Below, in pieces: positions 5,845-6,442 of a stretch of DNA of 6,442 bases (position 1 is its first letter; each line of letters begins with the position of its first letter). The notes under the pieces are model-generated. The model was not told the DNA's origin, did no database searches, and saw nothing but the letters and a program-made list of their open reading frames with translations. The stretch spans positions 1 through 6,442 of the forward strand of contig JAAYYJ010000244.1 of NCBI GenBank assembly GCA_012515455.1. Reading direction: 5' to 3'. The position numbers were made by a program, and so were the translations under genes. The stretch is from Oligosphaeraceae bacterium. GTDB lineage: Bacteria; Verrucomicrobiota; Lentisphaeria; Oligosphaerales; Oligosphaeraceae.

Positions 5845-6442
5845 TCACGGTTCCGCAATGCTGATGGTTTGGCTGAGGCAGTGCGGATTCAGGGGCAGGA
5901 GTATTCTGGCATCTTCACTGGCATTATTGGCTTCAACGCAGAGCAGGTTCTGATAGTTATTTTCGCCTATGTCGCTGAGTTCCCCGGCGCGCTGCCGGCC
6001 GGGATTCCAGACCAGTGCGGTGTTCGAACCACGGTTGTGCAGGGTGATCCGCCTGTGCCAGGCAGGGTCATGGACCACGATGGGCGCCGCAATATCGTGA
6101 AACAAGCTGCAGATTTCGCCCCGGGGATGCAGCGGACCTTCCTGGAGCCGGCGCTGCGGGTTGTCTTTTACGGTAAATTCCCGGTTATCCAAGCCGGTGA
6201 GGCAGACGTTTTCATAGTTAGACACTGCCAGGTATGTATGCAAGGCGCAGGAGACCACTGCCGGGCGGAAGCCCAAATTGACCATCTCCAGCGCTAAAGA
6301 CAGACTGCCATTCAAGGTGATGCTCATCTGCAGCCGGAAAGGGAAATCAACCATTTCCGGGGGGACATCCGCATCTGTCAGTCTGAAGACAGCCTGGGCA
6401 GGCTGGACAGACTGCACTTGCCAGTCGACCAGACGGGCAAAG
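5845..6442 (-). CDS. yeaD: D-hexose-6-phosphate mutarotase (YeaD family), C-terminal two thirds
   Basis: The minus-strand frame is open from the right edge to a TGA at 5845-5847, leaving 198 residues of a protein that is usually about 290 long, so the N-terminus is outside the window. The enzyme family (EC 5.1.3.15, aldose-1-epimerase fold) interconverts alpha and beta anomers of glucose-6-phosphate and related sugar phosphates in the cytosol. The fragment starts with FARLVDW, matching the HGFAR...W stretch that follows the sugar-binding region. Next come ALHTYLAV, with the expected catalytic His (codon 6238-6240), GLDNREF, VWNPG, and LLCVEAN with the expected catalytic Glu (codon 5932-5934). 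The order and spacing match E. coli YeaD and yeast Ymr099c. A GTG at 6415-6417 lies within conserved sequence and is not the true start. The gene converges on fusA with a 66-bp gap and has no evident functional link to it. Family assignment is firm; exact sugar-phosphate preference is inferred. Confidence 0.9.
   Translation of the reverse strand, partial: FARLVDWQVQSVQPAQAVFRLTDADVPPEMVDFPFRLQMSITLNGSLSLALEMVNLGFRPAVVSCALHTYLAVSNYENVCLTGLDNREFTVKDNPQRRLQEGPLHPRGEICSLFHDIAAPIVVHDPAWHRRITLHNRGSNTALVWNPGRQRAGELSDIGENNYQNLLCVEANNASEDARILLPLNPHCLSQTISIAEP

Noticed and set aside
5785..6297. 170-codon plus-strand open frame downstream of fusA
   Set aside because: The minus strand of this stretch encodes conserved mutarotase motifs (ALHTY, VWNPG, CVEA), so the plus frame is a shadow.
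1..6442. Mobile element, CRISPR array, tRNA/rRNA or a novel defence-type system
   Set aside because: No transposase, terminal inverted repeats, spaced repeat array, tRNA cloverleaf or defence-family domain was seen; all long conserved frames belong to known housekeeping families.

Overview
The window is GC-rich bacterial chromosome with tightly packed genes and looks like ordinary housekeeping DNA. Gene content is consistent with a Gram-negative-type bacterium. The EF-G sequence and the paired CNNM/CorC genes do not point to a well-known enterobacterial or firmicute layout. A Lentisphaerota/Verrucomicrobiota-type (PVC) or deltaproteobacterial lineage is only a guess, because no phylogenetic marker was computed.

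Layout, left to right. (1) Positions 2-694 (+) hold the C-terminal part of a tetratricopeptide-repeat protein whose start lies outside the window. (2) Positions 747-2180 (+) and 2173-3504 (+) are two paralogous membrane proteins of the CNNM/CorB-CorC ('hemolysin family') type: a DUF21 membrane domain, a CBS pair and a C-terminal CorC/HlyC domain. They overlap by 8 bp and the second has a very strong Shine-Dalgarno sequence inside the end of the first. All three genes are probably one transcript. (3) Positions 3505-3693 are a 189-bp intergenic region with a tandem 20/21-bp repeat that also forms a perfect 9-bp hairpin followed by a short T run. (4) Positions 3694-5778 (+) encode a complete elongation factor G standing alone, without the usual str-operon neighbours. 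(5) Positions 5845-6442 (-) hold the C-terminal two thirds of a YeaD-type D-hexose-6-phosphate mutarotase, convergent with fusA and cut by the right edge.

How the genes work together: the two CNNM/CorC proteins are likely co-expressed and may form a heteromeric Mg2+/divalent-cation transporter or regulator. Their CBS modules show complementary loss of the ribose-contacting Asp, which is the most interesting observation here. EF-G and the mutarotase are functionally unrelated neighbours. I saw no mobile element, CRISPR array, RNA gene or defence system, and no clear novel multi-gene system.
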